DNA from: RGIG8497 sp045593265
GTDB lineage: Bacteria > Bacillota > Clostridia > RGIG6154
Length of the DNA stretch: 23,567 nucleotides
Direction of reading: 5' to 3'
NCBI GenBank assembly: GCA_045593265.1
Contig: JAZNWH010000074.1
Span: 1-23,567, forward strand
Position numbers and translations under genes: made by a program. Position 1 is the first letter of the stretch, and each line of letters begins with the position of its first letter. Below the pieces are notes generated by a model. The model had not been told where the DNA came from. It did no database searches and worked only from the letters and a program-made list of their open reading frames with translations. Below are positions 1-9,200 of the stretch, one piece after another.

Positions 1-63
1 AAAAAAGAAAATCGTTCCCATGCAGGACAGCACCAAAATCCACAGTATTATTTTCTTTATCAT
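1..63 (-). CDS. 5' end of a membrane or secreted protein, truncated by the window edge
   Basis: An ATG at 63-61 on the minus strand opens 21 codons that reach the window edge without a stop. They read MIKKIILWILVLSCMGTIFF plus one more F: two lysines followed by a hydrophobic run, as in a signal peptide or first membrane helix. The Cys at residue 14 sits in VLSC, a poor match to a lipobox, so a lipoprotein is possible but not shown. An AGGTGAT ribosome binding site lies just upstream and a near-consensus promoter precedes it at 84-112. The body of the gene is outside the window, so the function cannot be named. The start is well supported by promoter, binding site and hydrophobic leader together. 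Confidence 0.7.
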   Translation of the reverse strand, partial: MIKKIILWILVLSCMGTIFFF

Positions 64-83
64 ACGTATCACCTATTGTAAAT

Positions 84-112
84 ATCATACTCTTTTTCGG
101 CTAAAAAGTCAA
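84..112 (-). promoter_or_regulatory. Sigma-A type promoter for the truncated left-edge gene
   Basis: On the minus strand TTGACT (112-107), a 17-bp spacer and TATGAT (89-84) lie about 20 bp before the ATG at 63. Spacing is ideal and each hexamer differs from consensus at one position. Confidence 0.75.
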
Positions 113-137
113 CCAAAGCTTTTTGACATATTGAAAT

Positions 138-180
138 AAAATTCCACATTTTGGGGACAGTCCCCAAAATGTGGAATTTT
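138..180. repeat. 43-bp perfect palindrome, likely terminator or REP-like element
   Basis: Bases 138-158 are the exact reverse complement of 160-180 around the single base A159, with GGGGACAGTCCCC at the centre. On the minus strand the arm ends in TTTTATTTC, so it could terminate the kinase/YD-repeat operon and insulate the next promoter at 84-112. The perfect 21-bp arms are longer than an ordinary terminator needs. The GGGGACAGTCCCC core resembles dispersed REP-type palindromes seen in many bacteria, but this assignment is from memory and not tested. Confidence 0.75.
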
Positions 181-272
181 GTTTCATTTTTTTACCATAT
201 AGGAAACCTGCGTAAAATTAAAGCGGGGATTATTAACTTAATGATATTGCTTTTTTTACATTCCCATTTTTA

Positions 273-1127
273 TTATTTCAAAAGTTCATATGTTTCTTCT
301 TCTATAATATCGTTGTATGTTATAAGAGCTTTGTTTTGTTTGTAAACTTCCTCAGAAAATTCAAATTCCTTATATGTGTATTCCATAGTGGCAGGAATTG
401 GGTAAGTTATACTTGTAATATTATCGTGTTCATCATACGTGAAAGACATGGTTGCATTGGAAGTGTTTGTTTTACTGATTACACGTTTTTTATCATCATA
501 AGTATAATTAATCACGTCGAAAATCATATCTTTTTTCTGAATTGTTTTGTCTTCGTTGTAGTGATAGAATGTATAATATCTTTCTCCGGTCGGTGTAGAA
601 ATCATTTCACTTAAAATTCTGTTCCATGAATATTCGTAATCAACACGGTCTCCGTTAGAGTAAATTTCACTTATGACTTTCTTTCCTTTGTAGTTGTATT
701 CTGTTGTAACGCCAGAAGTATTTTTGGAAGAAACAAGCTTTCCTCTTTTGTAGGTGTAGCTTTCTGTTGTGCCGTCGTCATATATTTTTTCGATAACATC
801 AAAATCGTCATTGAAACGAAGTGTTTTTTTTGTGTTTTCATTTTTGTTTTCAACAGTTACAGTTTTGAAATCATCAGAGTAGTTATATACATATCTGTCC
901 TTGCCGTTTTCAGTAATCGATGCAAGTCTGCCGTCGCTGTTGTAAATATATTCAAGGTGAGCGTTTTCCATACCCAAAGTTGAATAGTCAGCCTCCGTAA
1001 CGGTATACATCTTTTCAGGTAATAAGCAAATAGCTGATACTAAAATAATTATTATAAATAAGGGTATTAAAAATACAAAAAGCTTTTTAAAGCTCTTTTT
1101 CTTTTGTGGTGTAGCGGTGTTTTCCAT
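273..1127 (-). CDS. Membrane-anchored YD/RHS-like repeat protein, small
   Basis: A 284-residue protein with a lysine-rich start (residues 9-15) and one strong hydrophobic segment at about 16-36, so probably a type II membrane anchor with the rest outside the cell. From about residue 58 to the end it has degenerate YD-type repeats: tyrosine-rich strands such as YIYNSDGRLASIT, YDDGTTESYTYKRGKL and YDEHDNITSITY. YD repeats in RHS and wall proteins form beta-sheet cocoons, but this protein is far too short for a full RHS shell and has no toxin-like C-terminus. Its start lies 2 bp after the stop of the kinase gene, with the GAGGATT binding site inside the kinase's last codons, so the two are co-translated. 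Its role is unknown; it could be a surface or scaffold protein. Confidence 0.8.
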   Translation of the reverse strand: MENTATPQKKKSFKKLFVFLIPLFIIIILVSAICLLPEKMYTVTEADYSTLGMENAHLEYIYNSDGRLASITENGKDRYVYNYSDDFKTVTVENKNENTKKTLRFNDDFDVIEKIYDDGTTESYTYKRGKLVSSKNTSGVTTEYNYKGKKVISEIYSNGDRVDYEYSWNRILSEMISTPTGERYYTFYHYNEDKTIQKKDMIFDVINYTYDDKKRVISKTNTSNATMSFTYDEHDNITSITYPIPATMEYTYKEFEFSEEVYKQNKALITYNDIIEEETYELLK

Positions 1128-1129
1128 TG

Positions 1130-2044
1130 TTAATCCTCGAATCTGATGTTTTTGAGAAGATTGTCAATATCTTCTTTCAGGGGTGGGAGAGTGCCTTCAG
1201 TAAGACAGGCAGCACTTCCAAAGGCTACTGCATGTTTTACACATTCTTCAGGACTTAGTCCCTGGGAATAAGCATATATAAAGCCGGAAACAGATGAGTC
1301 GCCTGCGCCGATGGTGGAAACAACATTTATTTTAGGTGAAATTACAGAGAAGCATTTGTTTTTTCCGGCATATGCAATGCCTTGTTTTCCCATACTTATC
1401 AGTACATTATCAATACCTTCGTTGTGAATAATTTTTGCAATTTCCTGTGCTTCTGCAAGAGTATGACATTCTCTGAAAAATTTACCTATTTCTTCTTCGT
1501 TGGGTTTTATAAGCCATGGGCCTACTTTTGTAAGCATATCAAGAGAGAAAGAATTTGAATCAATTACAAGCTTAGCTCCTTTATCCTTGATGTTCTTACA
1601 AAATTCAAAAACAGCATCTGTTGAAAGTCCTTTGGGAAGTCGCCCTGTAAGTGTTACAATTGCGTTATCGTCGCAGCTGCTGTAAATTTTTTCTCCTATC
1701 TGTGCGAGCTGCTCATCATTTAAAAAGAAATTATCAAGACTTATTTTTGTTTCAGGATTAATGTCAGAATGAATTGTGATATTTTCGCGAATTTTTCCAT
1801 CTGCATATATTGGTGTATATGGAATTAACATAATTTGTTCAAATTTTTCTGCGTTTTCATTGCCCAATACTATTATATTTTCACATTCTTTTCCGTAGGT
1901 TCTTAACGCTTTTGCTATATTAACGCCTTTTCCACCCGGCTGAGTACTTACATAATCGGCATAATTTTCGGTAAAAGGAACAAAACCTTTTACCGTATAA
2001 TGTGTATCAAAAGCAGGATTGAGTGTAAGAGTTATAATTTTCAT
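1130..2044 (-). CDS. pfkB: 1-phosphofructokinase / PfkB-family sugar-phosphate kinase
   Basis: A 304-residue PfkB-family (ribokinase superfamily) kinase, close to the usual 1-phosphofructokinase length. It opens with the family start ITLTLNPAFD, has the substrate motif GGKGVNIAKAL at 38-47, KPNEEE near 180-185, and the ATP/anion-hole motif IGAGDSSVSGF at 245-255 with D249 as the expected catalytic base. Family members phosphorylate fructose-1-phosphate, tagatose-6-phosphate or similar in the cytoplasm. No PTS transporter or FruR-type regulator is adjacent, so the exact sugar is not settled by context. The start has a strong AGAGGAG site, and the promoter at 2081-2109 gives a short leader. It is the first gene of a two-gene operon with the YD-repeat protein. 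Confidence 0.9.
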   Translation of the reverse strand: MKIITLTLNPAFDTHYTVKGFVPFTENYADYVSTQPGGKGVNIAKALRTYGKECENIIVLGNENAEKFEQIMLIPYTPIYADGKIRENITIHSDINPETKISLDNFFLNDEQLAQIGEKIYSSCDDNAIVTLTGRLPKGLSTDAVFEFCKNIKDKGAKLVIDSNSFSLDMLTKVGPWLIKPNEEEIGKFFRECHTLAEAQEIAKIIHNEGIDNVLISMGKQGIAYAGKNKCFSVISPKINVVSTIGAGDSSVSGFIYAYSQGLSPEECVKHAVAFGSAACLTEGTLPPLKEDIDNLLKNIRFED

Positions 2045-2080
2045 TTTGCAACTCCTCTTTAATTATTTTAAATTCAATTT

Positions 2081-2109
2081 ATTATATCATAAAATATATA
2101 CATTTTCAA
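2081..2109 (-). promoter_or_regulatory. Promoter of the kinase/YD-repeat operon
   Basis: On the minus strand TTGAAA (2109-2104), 17 bp, TATAAT (2086-2081) preceded by TGA, an extended -10. It is divergent from the rpoB promoter at 2169. Confidence 0.8.
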
Positions 2110-2168
2110 TTGAAAATAATGAAAAATAATTATATTATGGTAAAAATTCAAAAAAATAGCAAAAACTC

Positions 2169-2198
2169 TTGACAAAACATAATTTGCAGTAGTATAAT
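2169..2198 (+). promoter_or_regulatory. Promoter of rpoBC
   Basis: Perfect TTGACA (2169-2174) and TATAAT (2193-2198) with an 18-bp spacer. Transcription should start near 2205, leaving a leader of about 245 nt before rpoB. Confidence 0.85.
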
Positions 2199-2204
2199 AT
2201 AATT

Positions 2205-2451
2205 CTACTATTATGTAAATTGGTGTTATATGCCTTTAAAACAGGTGATTTGGCTTAATAAAGCCTGTTACGGTGGCAAGGGTGGTTGCATTCATATCTG
2301 GAGCGGAAAGTGTTTTATTAACTCTTTCATTATGTTCAGGATGTACGTTATGCATCAATGGCATTAAAGTTCTTACAAGTCTTTGAAAAGAGTTTCTTCA
2401 TTATAATATATCTTTTCAAAGCAAAATATGAAAATGAGGTGAGTTTATTTT
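2205..2451 (+). promoter_or_regulatory. Long 5' leader of rpoB with inverted repeats
   Basis: About 245 nt lie between the predicted start site and the rpoB start. A GGCTT/AAGCC hairpin (2252-2256/2261-2265) competes with an alternative AACAGG/CCTGTT pairing (2240-2245/2264-2269). A perfect 11-bp inverted repeat (2381-2391/2411-2421, 19-nt loop) lies about 15 nt before the GAGGTGAG binding site near 2436. No U-run follows it, so it is not a standard terminator. A 45-codon reading frame (2230-2367) exists but has only a weak GGTG upstream. No known riboswitch or r-protein leader was recognised. Confidence 0.5.
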
Positions 2452-5400
2452 ATGATGCCGCATCAGATTAAGTTAGGCAAGAACACAAGAATGAGCTATT
2501 CTAAAATCAACGAAGCTTCTGAAATGCCGAATCTTATTGCTGTACAAAAGGATTCATACAAATGGTTTCTTCAGGAAGGATTAAAAGAGGTTCTTGAAGA
2601 TATTTCTCCTATCACAAACTTCTCAAGTAAAGAAGAGCAGGAGAAAAACTGTGCATGGTTCCTTTCGGAAGAAACATTCAGTAAGGTGTTTACCAAAGCT
2701 AAGATTGATGATTTTTCAGAAAAGCTTGTTTTGGAGTTTGTTGACTATTCTCTTGATGAAACAACCAAATACCCATTAGAAGAATGTAAAGAAAGAGAAG
2801 CAACTTATGCTGCTCCCTTAAGAGTAAAGGTAAGACTTATAAATAAGGATACCGAAGAAATTAAGGAACAGGAAATTTTCCTTGGTGATTTTCCTCTTAT
2901 GACAGATCAGGGTACTTTTGTGTACAATGGTGCAGAAAGAGTTATCGTCAGCCAATTGGTAAAATCTCCGGGTCTTTATTATGATTCTTCATATGATAAG
3001 GCAGGTTATATGCTTTTCAATTCAACCATTATTCCTAACAGAGGTGCATGGATTGAATATGAAACAGATTCTAATAATATTTTCTCTGTAAAAATTGACA
3101 GAACAAGAAAACTTCCTGTTACTGTATTGATAAAAGCTCTTGGTCTTGAAGATGCAGACAGAATTACTGAAGTATTCGGTGAAGAAGAAATCCTTCTTAA
3201 TACTTTAAGTAAAGATACTACAAGAGGTACTGAAGATGCTCTTGAAGAAATTTACAAAAGATTAAGACCTGGCGAACCGGCAACACTTGAAGGTGCTGCA
3301 AAGTTAATCGGTTCACTCTTCTTTGATGCTAAGCGTTACGACCTTGCAAGAGTCGGAAGATATAAGTTTAATAAAAAGCTTGCACTTTCCGACAGAATTG
3401 TAGGAAAGGTTTTAAAAGAAGATGTAGTAAGTGCTGTTACAGGTGAAATCATCTTAAATGCAGGTGATAAGATTGACGCATCACATTGTGAACTTTTGGA
3501 AGAAAACGGTGTAAACAGAGTTGTTCTTGATGTTAATGACAGAAGTGTAGTTGTATTTTCAAATGGTACTGTAGATGCTAAATACTTCCTTGATTTCGCT
3601 CCTGAAGAAGTTGGAATTAACGAAAAGGTAAGATTTTCTGCATTGATGGAAATCATCGAAAACAACGAAGGTGATGAAGAAGAATTAAAGAGAGAACTCC
3701 GTAACAATTTAGAGTTCCTTATTCCAAAACACATTACTGTTGAAGATATTCTTTGTTCTGTTAACTATATGCTCAATATGCAGTATGGTCTTGGTTCAAC
3801 TGATAATATTGACCATCTCGGTAACAGAAGACTCCGTGCAGTAGGCGAGCTTCTTCAGAATCAGTTCAGACTTGGTTTTTCAAGAATGGAAAGAGTTGTA
3901 AAGGAAAGAATGTCAACACAGGATCTTGATGTTCTCACACCACAGACTCTTATTAATACCCGACCTGTTGCAGCTGCAATTAAAGAATTTTTCGGTTCTT
4001 CACAGTTGTCGCAGTTTATGGATCAGCCTAATCCATTGGCTGAACTTACTCACAAAAGAAGACTTTCAGCATTAGGTCCCGGTGGTTTGTCCAGAGACAG
4101 AGCAAGTTTTGAGGTTCGAGACGTACATTACTCCCACTACGGAAGAATGTGTCCTATCGAGACACCTGAAGGTCCTAACATCGGTCTTATTAACTCTCTT
4201 TCAACTTATGCAAAGGTAAATACCTATGGATTTATCGAAGCTCCATACAGAGTTGTAAAGCATGAAAATGGCGAGACAGTTGTAACTGATGAGATTGTAT
4301 ACATTACAGCAGATGTTGAAGATGGCAAAGTTGTTGCTCAGGCAACTGAACCATTGGATGAAAACAATAAATTTGTAAACAAGAAGATTATTGCAAGAAA
4401 ACAGGACGATATGATTGAGGTTACAGCCGATAAGATTGATTATATGGATGTTTCTCCACGTCAGGTAGTTTCCGTTGCTACAGCAATGATTCCTTTCCTT
4501 GAAAACGACGACGCATCCCGTGCACTTATGGGTTCTAACATGCAACGTCAGGCAGTTCCGCTTATCAAGGCAGAATCTCCTATTATCGGTACAGGTATGG
4601 AATACAGAGCGGCTATGGACTCGGGTGTTGTAGTTGTAGCTAAAGAAGATTGTACTGTATTAAAGGTTGCATCTGATTGTGTTGTAGTTCGAGAAGAACC
4701 TACAGGCGAAATCAGAAAGTATAATATATTGAAATTCACACGTTCAAACCAGGGTACCTGTATCAACCAGAGACCTGTTGTAACTGAAGGTGATTTCGTT
4801 AAAAAAGGCGAAATTATTGCCGATGGTCCTTCAACAGAAAATGGTGAAATCGGTCTTGGTAAGAATATCCTGATAGGATTTATGACCTGGGAAGGTTATA
4901 ACTACGAGGATGCTATTCTTCTTAATGAAAAGCTTGTAAAAGAAGATACACTTACTTCAATTCATATCGAAGAATATGAAACAGATTCAAGAGATACTAA
5001 ATTAGGTCCTGAAGAAATCACAAGAGATATTCCTAACGTTGGTGATGATGCTCTCCGTGATCTGGACGAAAGAGGTATTATCAGAATTGGTGCTGAAGTT
5101 CATTCAGGCGATATCCTTGTAGGCAAGGTAACACCTAAGGGTGAAACTGAACTTACAGCAGAAGAACGACTTCTCCGTGCTATATTTGGTGAAAAGGCAA
5201 GGGAAGTAAGAGATACATCACTTAGAGTTCCTCATGGTGAAGCAGGTATCATTGTTGACGTAAAAGTGTTTACAAGAGAAAATGGTGATGAACTTGCTCC
5301 GGGCGTAAATCAGGTAATCAGATGTTATATTGCACAGAAGAGAAAAATCTCTGTTGGTGATAAGATGGCAGGACGTCATGGTAATAAGGGTGTTGTTTCC

Positions 5401-6246
5401 AGAATTCTTCCTGAAGAAGATATGCCTTTCCTTCCTGACGGTACACCATTGCAGATAGTTCTTAATCCTTTGGGCGTACCTTCCCGTATGAATATCGGTC
5501 AGGTTATGGAAGTTCATTTAGGACTTGCTGCAAAAGCACTTGGATGGAAAATTGCAACTCCTGTATTCGATGGTGCCTGTGAAGAAGATATTCAGGAGGC
5601 ACTTGAAAAAGCAGGTTATGACAAGAGTGGTAAAACAGTTCTTTACGATGGAAGAACAGGTGAAGCTTTTGATAACCCTGTTACAGTAGGTTATATGTAT
5701 ATGTTAAAGCTCCATCACCTTGTTGATGATAAGATTCATGCACGTTCAACAGGTCCTTATTCACTTGTAACTCAGCAGCCACTTGGTGGTAAAGCTCAGT
5801 TTGGTGGACAGAGATTTGGTGAAATGGAAGTTTGGGCATTGGAAGCTTATGGTGCTGCTTATACACTTCAGGAAATCCTTACAATTAAGTCCGATGATGT
5901 TGTGGGTCGTGTAAAGACTTACGAATCAATTGTTAAAGGTCTTAATGTACCTAAACCGGGTGTGCCTGAATCATTCAAGGTGTTAATCAAGGAACTTCAG
6001 AGCTTGTGTCTTGATGTTAAAGTTCTTGACGAAAATGGTGATGAAATTGATCTTCGTGAATACGACGACGATATTGATGCACCTGAAGTAACACCTGAAA
6101 TACTTGATGAAATCAAGAAGAGTGCAGAACTTAATCAGCAGTCAGAAGAAGTATTGGATGATATCGAAGAAGATGAGGACGATATTTTTGATGCGAAGCT
6201 TGTGTTTGACGGCGGACTCGATGTTATCGACCCTGATGAAGAATAA
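2452..6246 (+). CDS. rpoB: RNA polymerase beta subunit
   Basis: A 1264-residue beta subunit of the core RNA polymerase. The N-terminus shows the Firmicute pattern GKNTRMSYSKI and EMPNLIAVQKDSY. The rifampicin pocket is intact and wild type in appearance: SSQLSQFMDQ with D524, THKRRLSALG with H534 and S539 (E. coli D516, H526, S531), so no classical resistance substitution is seen. The active-centre segment GDKMAGRHGNKG (K971 in the GDK) and VPSRMNIGQ are present, and the C-terminus is strongly acidic. ATG 2452 or the next ATG at 2455 could be the start; the GAGGTGAG site suits either. It is followed 44 nt later by rpoC, one operon. No large lineage insertion was noticed. Confidence 0.98.
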   Translation: MMPHQIKLGKNTRMSYSKINEASEMPNLIAVQKDSYKWFLQEGLKEVLEDISPITNFSSKEEQEKNCAWFLSEETFSKVFTKAKIDDFSEKLVLEFVDYSLDETTKYPLEECKEREATYAAPLRVKVRLINKDTEEIKEQEIFLGDFPLMTDQGTFVYNGAERVIVSQLVKSPGLYYDSSYDKAGYMLFNSTIIPNRGAWIEYETDSNNIFSVKIDRTRKLPVTVLIKALGLEDADRITEVFGEEEILLNTLSKDTTRGTEDALEEIYKRLRPGEPATLEGAAKLIGSLFFDAKRYDLARVGRYKFNKKLALSDRIVGKVLKEDVVSAVTGEIILNAGDKIDASHCELLEENGVNRVVLDVNDRSVVVFSNGTVDAKYFLDFAPEEVGINEKVRFSALMEIIENNEGDEEELKRELRNNLEFLIPKHITVEDILCSVNYMLNMQYGLGSTDNIDHLGNRRLRAVGELLQNQFRLGFSRMERVVKERMSTQDLDVLTPQTLINTRPVAAAIKEFFGSSQLSQFMDQPNPLAELTHKRRLSALGPGGLSRDRASFEVRDVHYSHYGRMCPIETPEGPNIGLINSLSTYAKVNTYGFIEAPYRVVKHENGETVVTDEIVYITADVEDGKVVAQATEPLDENNKFVNKKIIARKQDDMIEVTADKIDYMDVSPRQVVSVATAMIPFLENDDASRALMGSNMQRQAVPLIKAESPIIGTGMEYRAAMDSGVVVVAKEDCTVLKVASDCVVVREEPTGEIRKYNILKFTRSNQGTCINQRPVVTEGDFVKKGEIIADGPSTENGEIGLGKNILIGFMTWEGYNYEDAILLNEKLVKEDTLTSIHIEEYETDSRDTKLGPEEITRDIPNVGDDALRDLDERGIIRIGAEVHSGDILVGKVTPKGETELTAEERLLRAIFGEKAREVRDTSLRVPHGEAGIIVDVKVFTRENGDELAPGVNQVIRCYIAQKRKISVGDKMAGRHGNKGVVSRILPEEDMPFLPDGTPLQIVLNPLGVPSRMNIGQVMEVHLGLAAKALGWKIATPVFDGACEEDIQEALEKAGYDKSGKTVLYDGRTGEAFDNPVTVGYMYMLKLHHLVDDKIHARSTGPYSLVTQQPLGGKAQFGGQRFGEMEVWALEAYGAAYTLQEILTIKSDDVVGRVKTYESIVKGLNVPKPGVPESFKVLIKELQSLCLDVKVLDENGDEIDLREYDDDIDAPEVTPEILDEIKKSAELNQQSEEVLDDIEEDEDDIFDAKLVFDGGLDVIDPDEE

Positions 6247-6290
6247 TCTTTGATTTGATATTACCGCTATTATCAGAAAGGACTGATTTT

Positions 6291-9200
6291 ATGGAAAACG
6301 AAAAGACTACGGAAAAGTATTCTTTTGATGCTATAAAAATCGGCTTAGCTTCACCGGATGACATAAGAAACTGGTCAAGAGGCGAAGTTAAAAAGCCTGA
6401 AACAATAAATTACAGAACTTTGAAACCTGAACGAGACGGACTTTTCTGCGAAAAGATTTTCGGACCTATGAAGGACTGGGAATGTTACTGTGGAAAGTAT
6501 AAGAGAATACGTTATAAAGGTATTGTCTGCGACAAGTGTGGTGTTGAAGTTACAAAAGCAAAAGTAAGAAGAGAGAGAATGGGTCATATAGAACTTGCTG
6601 CTCCTGTTTCTCACATTTGGTATTTCAAGGGAATTCCATCAAGAATGGGAATACTTCTTGAAATGTCTCCAAGAGACCTGGAAAAAGTTTTATATTTTGC
6701 TGCATATGTGGTAATTGATCCCGGTAAAACTCCTCTTGCAAAACGTCAGCTTTTAAGTGAAGCTGAATACAGAGAAGCATACGAAAAATTCGGTGTAAAA
6801 TTCAGAGCAGGTATGGGTGCGGAATCCATTAAGGAACTTCTTCAGGATCTTGATCTTGATGCACTTTCCGTACAGCTTAAAGAAGAATTTGCAGATGCAA
6901 CAAGACAGAAGAAATTAAAAATCATGAAACGTCTTGAGGTTGTTGAAGCTTTCAGACAGTCGGGCAATAAGCCGGAATGGATGATTCTTGATGCAATTCC
7001 TGTAATTCCTCCTGATATCAGACCTATGGTTCAGCTTGACGGTGGAAGATTTGCAACAAGCGACCTTAATGATTTGTACAGAAGAGTTCTTAACAGAAAT
7101 AACAGACTTGCGAAGTTACTTGAGTTAAACGCTCCTGAAATTATTGTTCGTAATGAAAAAAGAATGCTTCAGGAAGCTGTTGATGCTTTGATTGATAACG
7201 GCAGAAGAGGTCGTTCAGTAACAGGCCCTGGCAACCGTGCACTTAAGTCATTGTCAGATATGCTTAAAGGTAAGCAGGGTCGTTTCAGACAAAATCTTCT
7301 CGGTAAGCGTGTTGACTATTCCGGACGTTCTGTTATCGTTGTAGGACCTGATCTTAAAATATATCAGTGTGGTTTGCCTAAAGAAATGGCTATCGAACTT
7401 TTCAAGCCTTTTGTAATGAAAAAGCTTGTTAAGAGTGGACTCGCACTTAATATTAAAAATGCAAAACGAATGGTTGAAAGAGTTAAACCTGAAGTTTGGG
7501 AAGTTTTAGAAGATGTTATTAAAGAACATCCTGTTCTTCTTAACCGTGCTCCTACACTTCACAGACTTGGTATTCAGGCATTCGAACCTGTTCTTGTTGA
7601 AGGCAGAGCATTAAAACTTCATCCGTTGGTATGTACAGCTTATAACGCTGACTTCGACGGAGACCAGATGGCTATTCACTTACCACTTTCAGCAGAAGCA
7701 CAGGCAGAAGCAAGATTTTTAATGCTTTCAGCAAACAATCTTCTTAAGCCTCAGGATGGTAAGCCTGTAACTGTACCAACACAGGATATGATTTTAGGTG
7801 CTTACTACCTTACACTTGCAAAGCCTAAGGAAGTCAGAATTTTAGAACCTGGTGATACAAGCTTTGAAGCAGGTCAGGTAGTTGACTATATTGGTTTTGA
7901 TTCTGAAAACGGGCTTGAAAGAATTAATGCAAGACTTGTTCAGAAAGGTAAGACCCCTGCTACATTCACAGAAGAAGGCTTATTTGAAGGTGAAATGGGC
8001 GAAGGTCATGCTTTCATGTCTGAAGATGAAGCAACTCATGCGTACTATACTGGTTCGTTAGGGTTACATGCACCGATTAAAGTAAGAATGTCTAAGGAAA
8101 TTGAAGGATATAAAGTTACTGAACTTATATCAACAACTGTCGGCAGACTTATATATAATGAAAATATCCCACAGGATATTGGCTTTGTAGACAGAAACGT
8201 GCAGCTTAATGAACTTATCGAAGCTGAAGCAAAAGCAGATGCAGCTAAAGCTCTTTACGAAAAAGAAGGCACTGATGTACTCTATGACGAATATATGGCA
8301 GCCAAGAAAGCTCTTTATGATTTGAAATACAGAGTTTTAGGTCCTGAAATTGATTTCCTTACAGGTAAAAAGCAACTTGGTAAGATTGTTGATAAATGTA
8401 TTAAAGCTCATGGTACAGCAGAAGCTGCCGAAACACTTGATAAAATTAAGGCTATCGGCTATAAATTCTCAACAAAAGGTTCAATCACAATTTCAGTTTC
8501 TGATATTCTTGTGCTTGATGAAAAGGAAGAATTTATCAATAATGCTGAAGAAAAGATTGAAAAGATTACAAAGCAGTACAGACGAGGCTTAATTGATGAC
8601 GAACAGCGTCATGATTTGATAGTTCAGGAATGGATGGATACTAACGAGTTAATCGGTCAGGCTATCCTTAAAAACCTTGATAAGTATAACCCAATCTTTA
8701 TGATGGCAGACTCTGGTGCCCGTGGTAGTATCAGCCAGATAAGACAGCTTTCAGGTATGCGTGGCGTTATGGGTAAAACAGACGGTGGTGCAATGGAAGT
8801 ACCTATTAAGGCTAACTTCCGTGAAGGTCTTTCAGTGCTTGAATTCTTCTCATCATCTCACGGTACAAGAAAGGGTCTTGCGGATACAGCTTTAAGAACT
8901 GCTGACTCTGGTTATCTTACACGTCGTCTTGTTGATGTATCTCAGGATGTTATTGTAAGAAGTCTTGATTGTGGTACTGAGGACTATGTAATTCTCAGAG
9001 AAATCAAAGACGGTAACGCTGTTTTAGAGCCTCTTGAAGAAAGACTTTTAGGCAGAACAGCTGCTGAAGACGTTATTAATCCTTCAACAGGTGAAATAAT
9101 CGTTGCTAAAGGCGATCTTATGGATGAAACTATTGCAGGCAGAATTGTTGCTGCAGGGGTTGAAGAGGTTAAAGCACGTTCAGTTCTTACTTGTCGTGCA

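Noticed and set aside
151..345. A 64-codon frame on the plus strand
   Set aside because: It starts inside the 43-bp palindrome, has no binding site and runs antisense into the end of the YD-repeat gene.
2205..2451. A known riboswitch or T-box in the rpoB leader
   Set aside because: No T-box sequence, no recognisable aptamer core and no terminator U-run were found.
6255..6290. Upstream TTG start for rpoC
   Set aside because: The AAAGGA site and family N-terminus fit the ATG at 6291; the extra 12 residues have no family match. The same reasoning excludes TTG 11417 for fusA and the long N-terminal extension of ychF.
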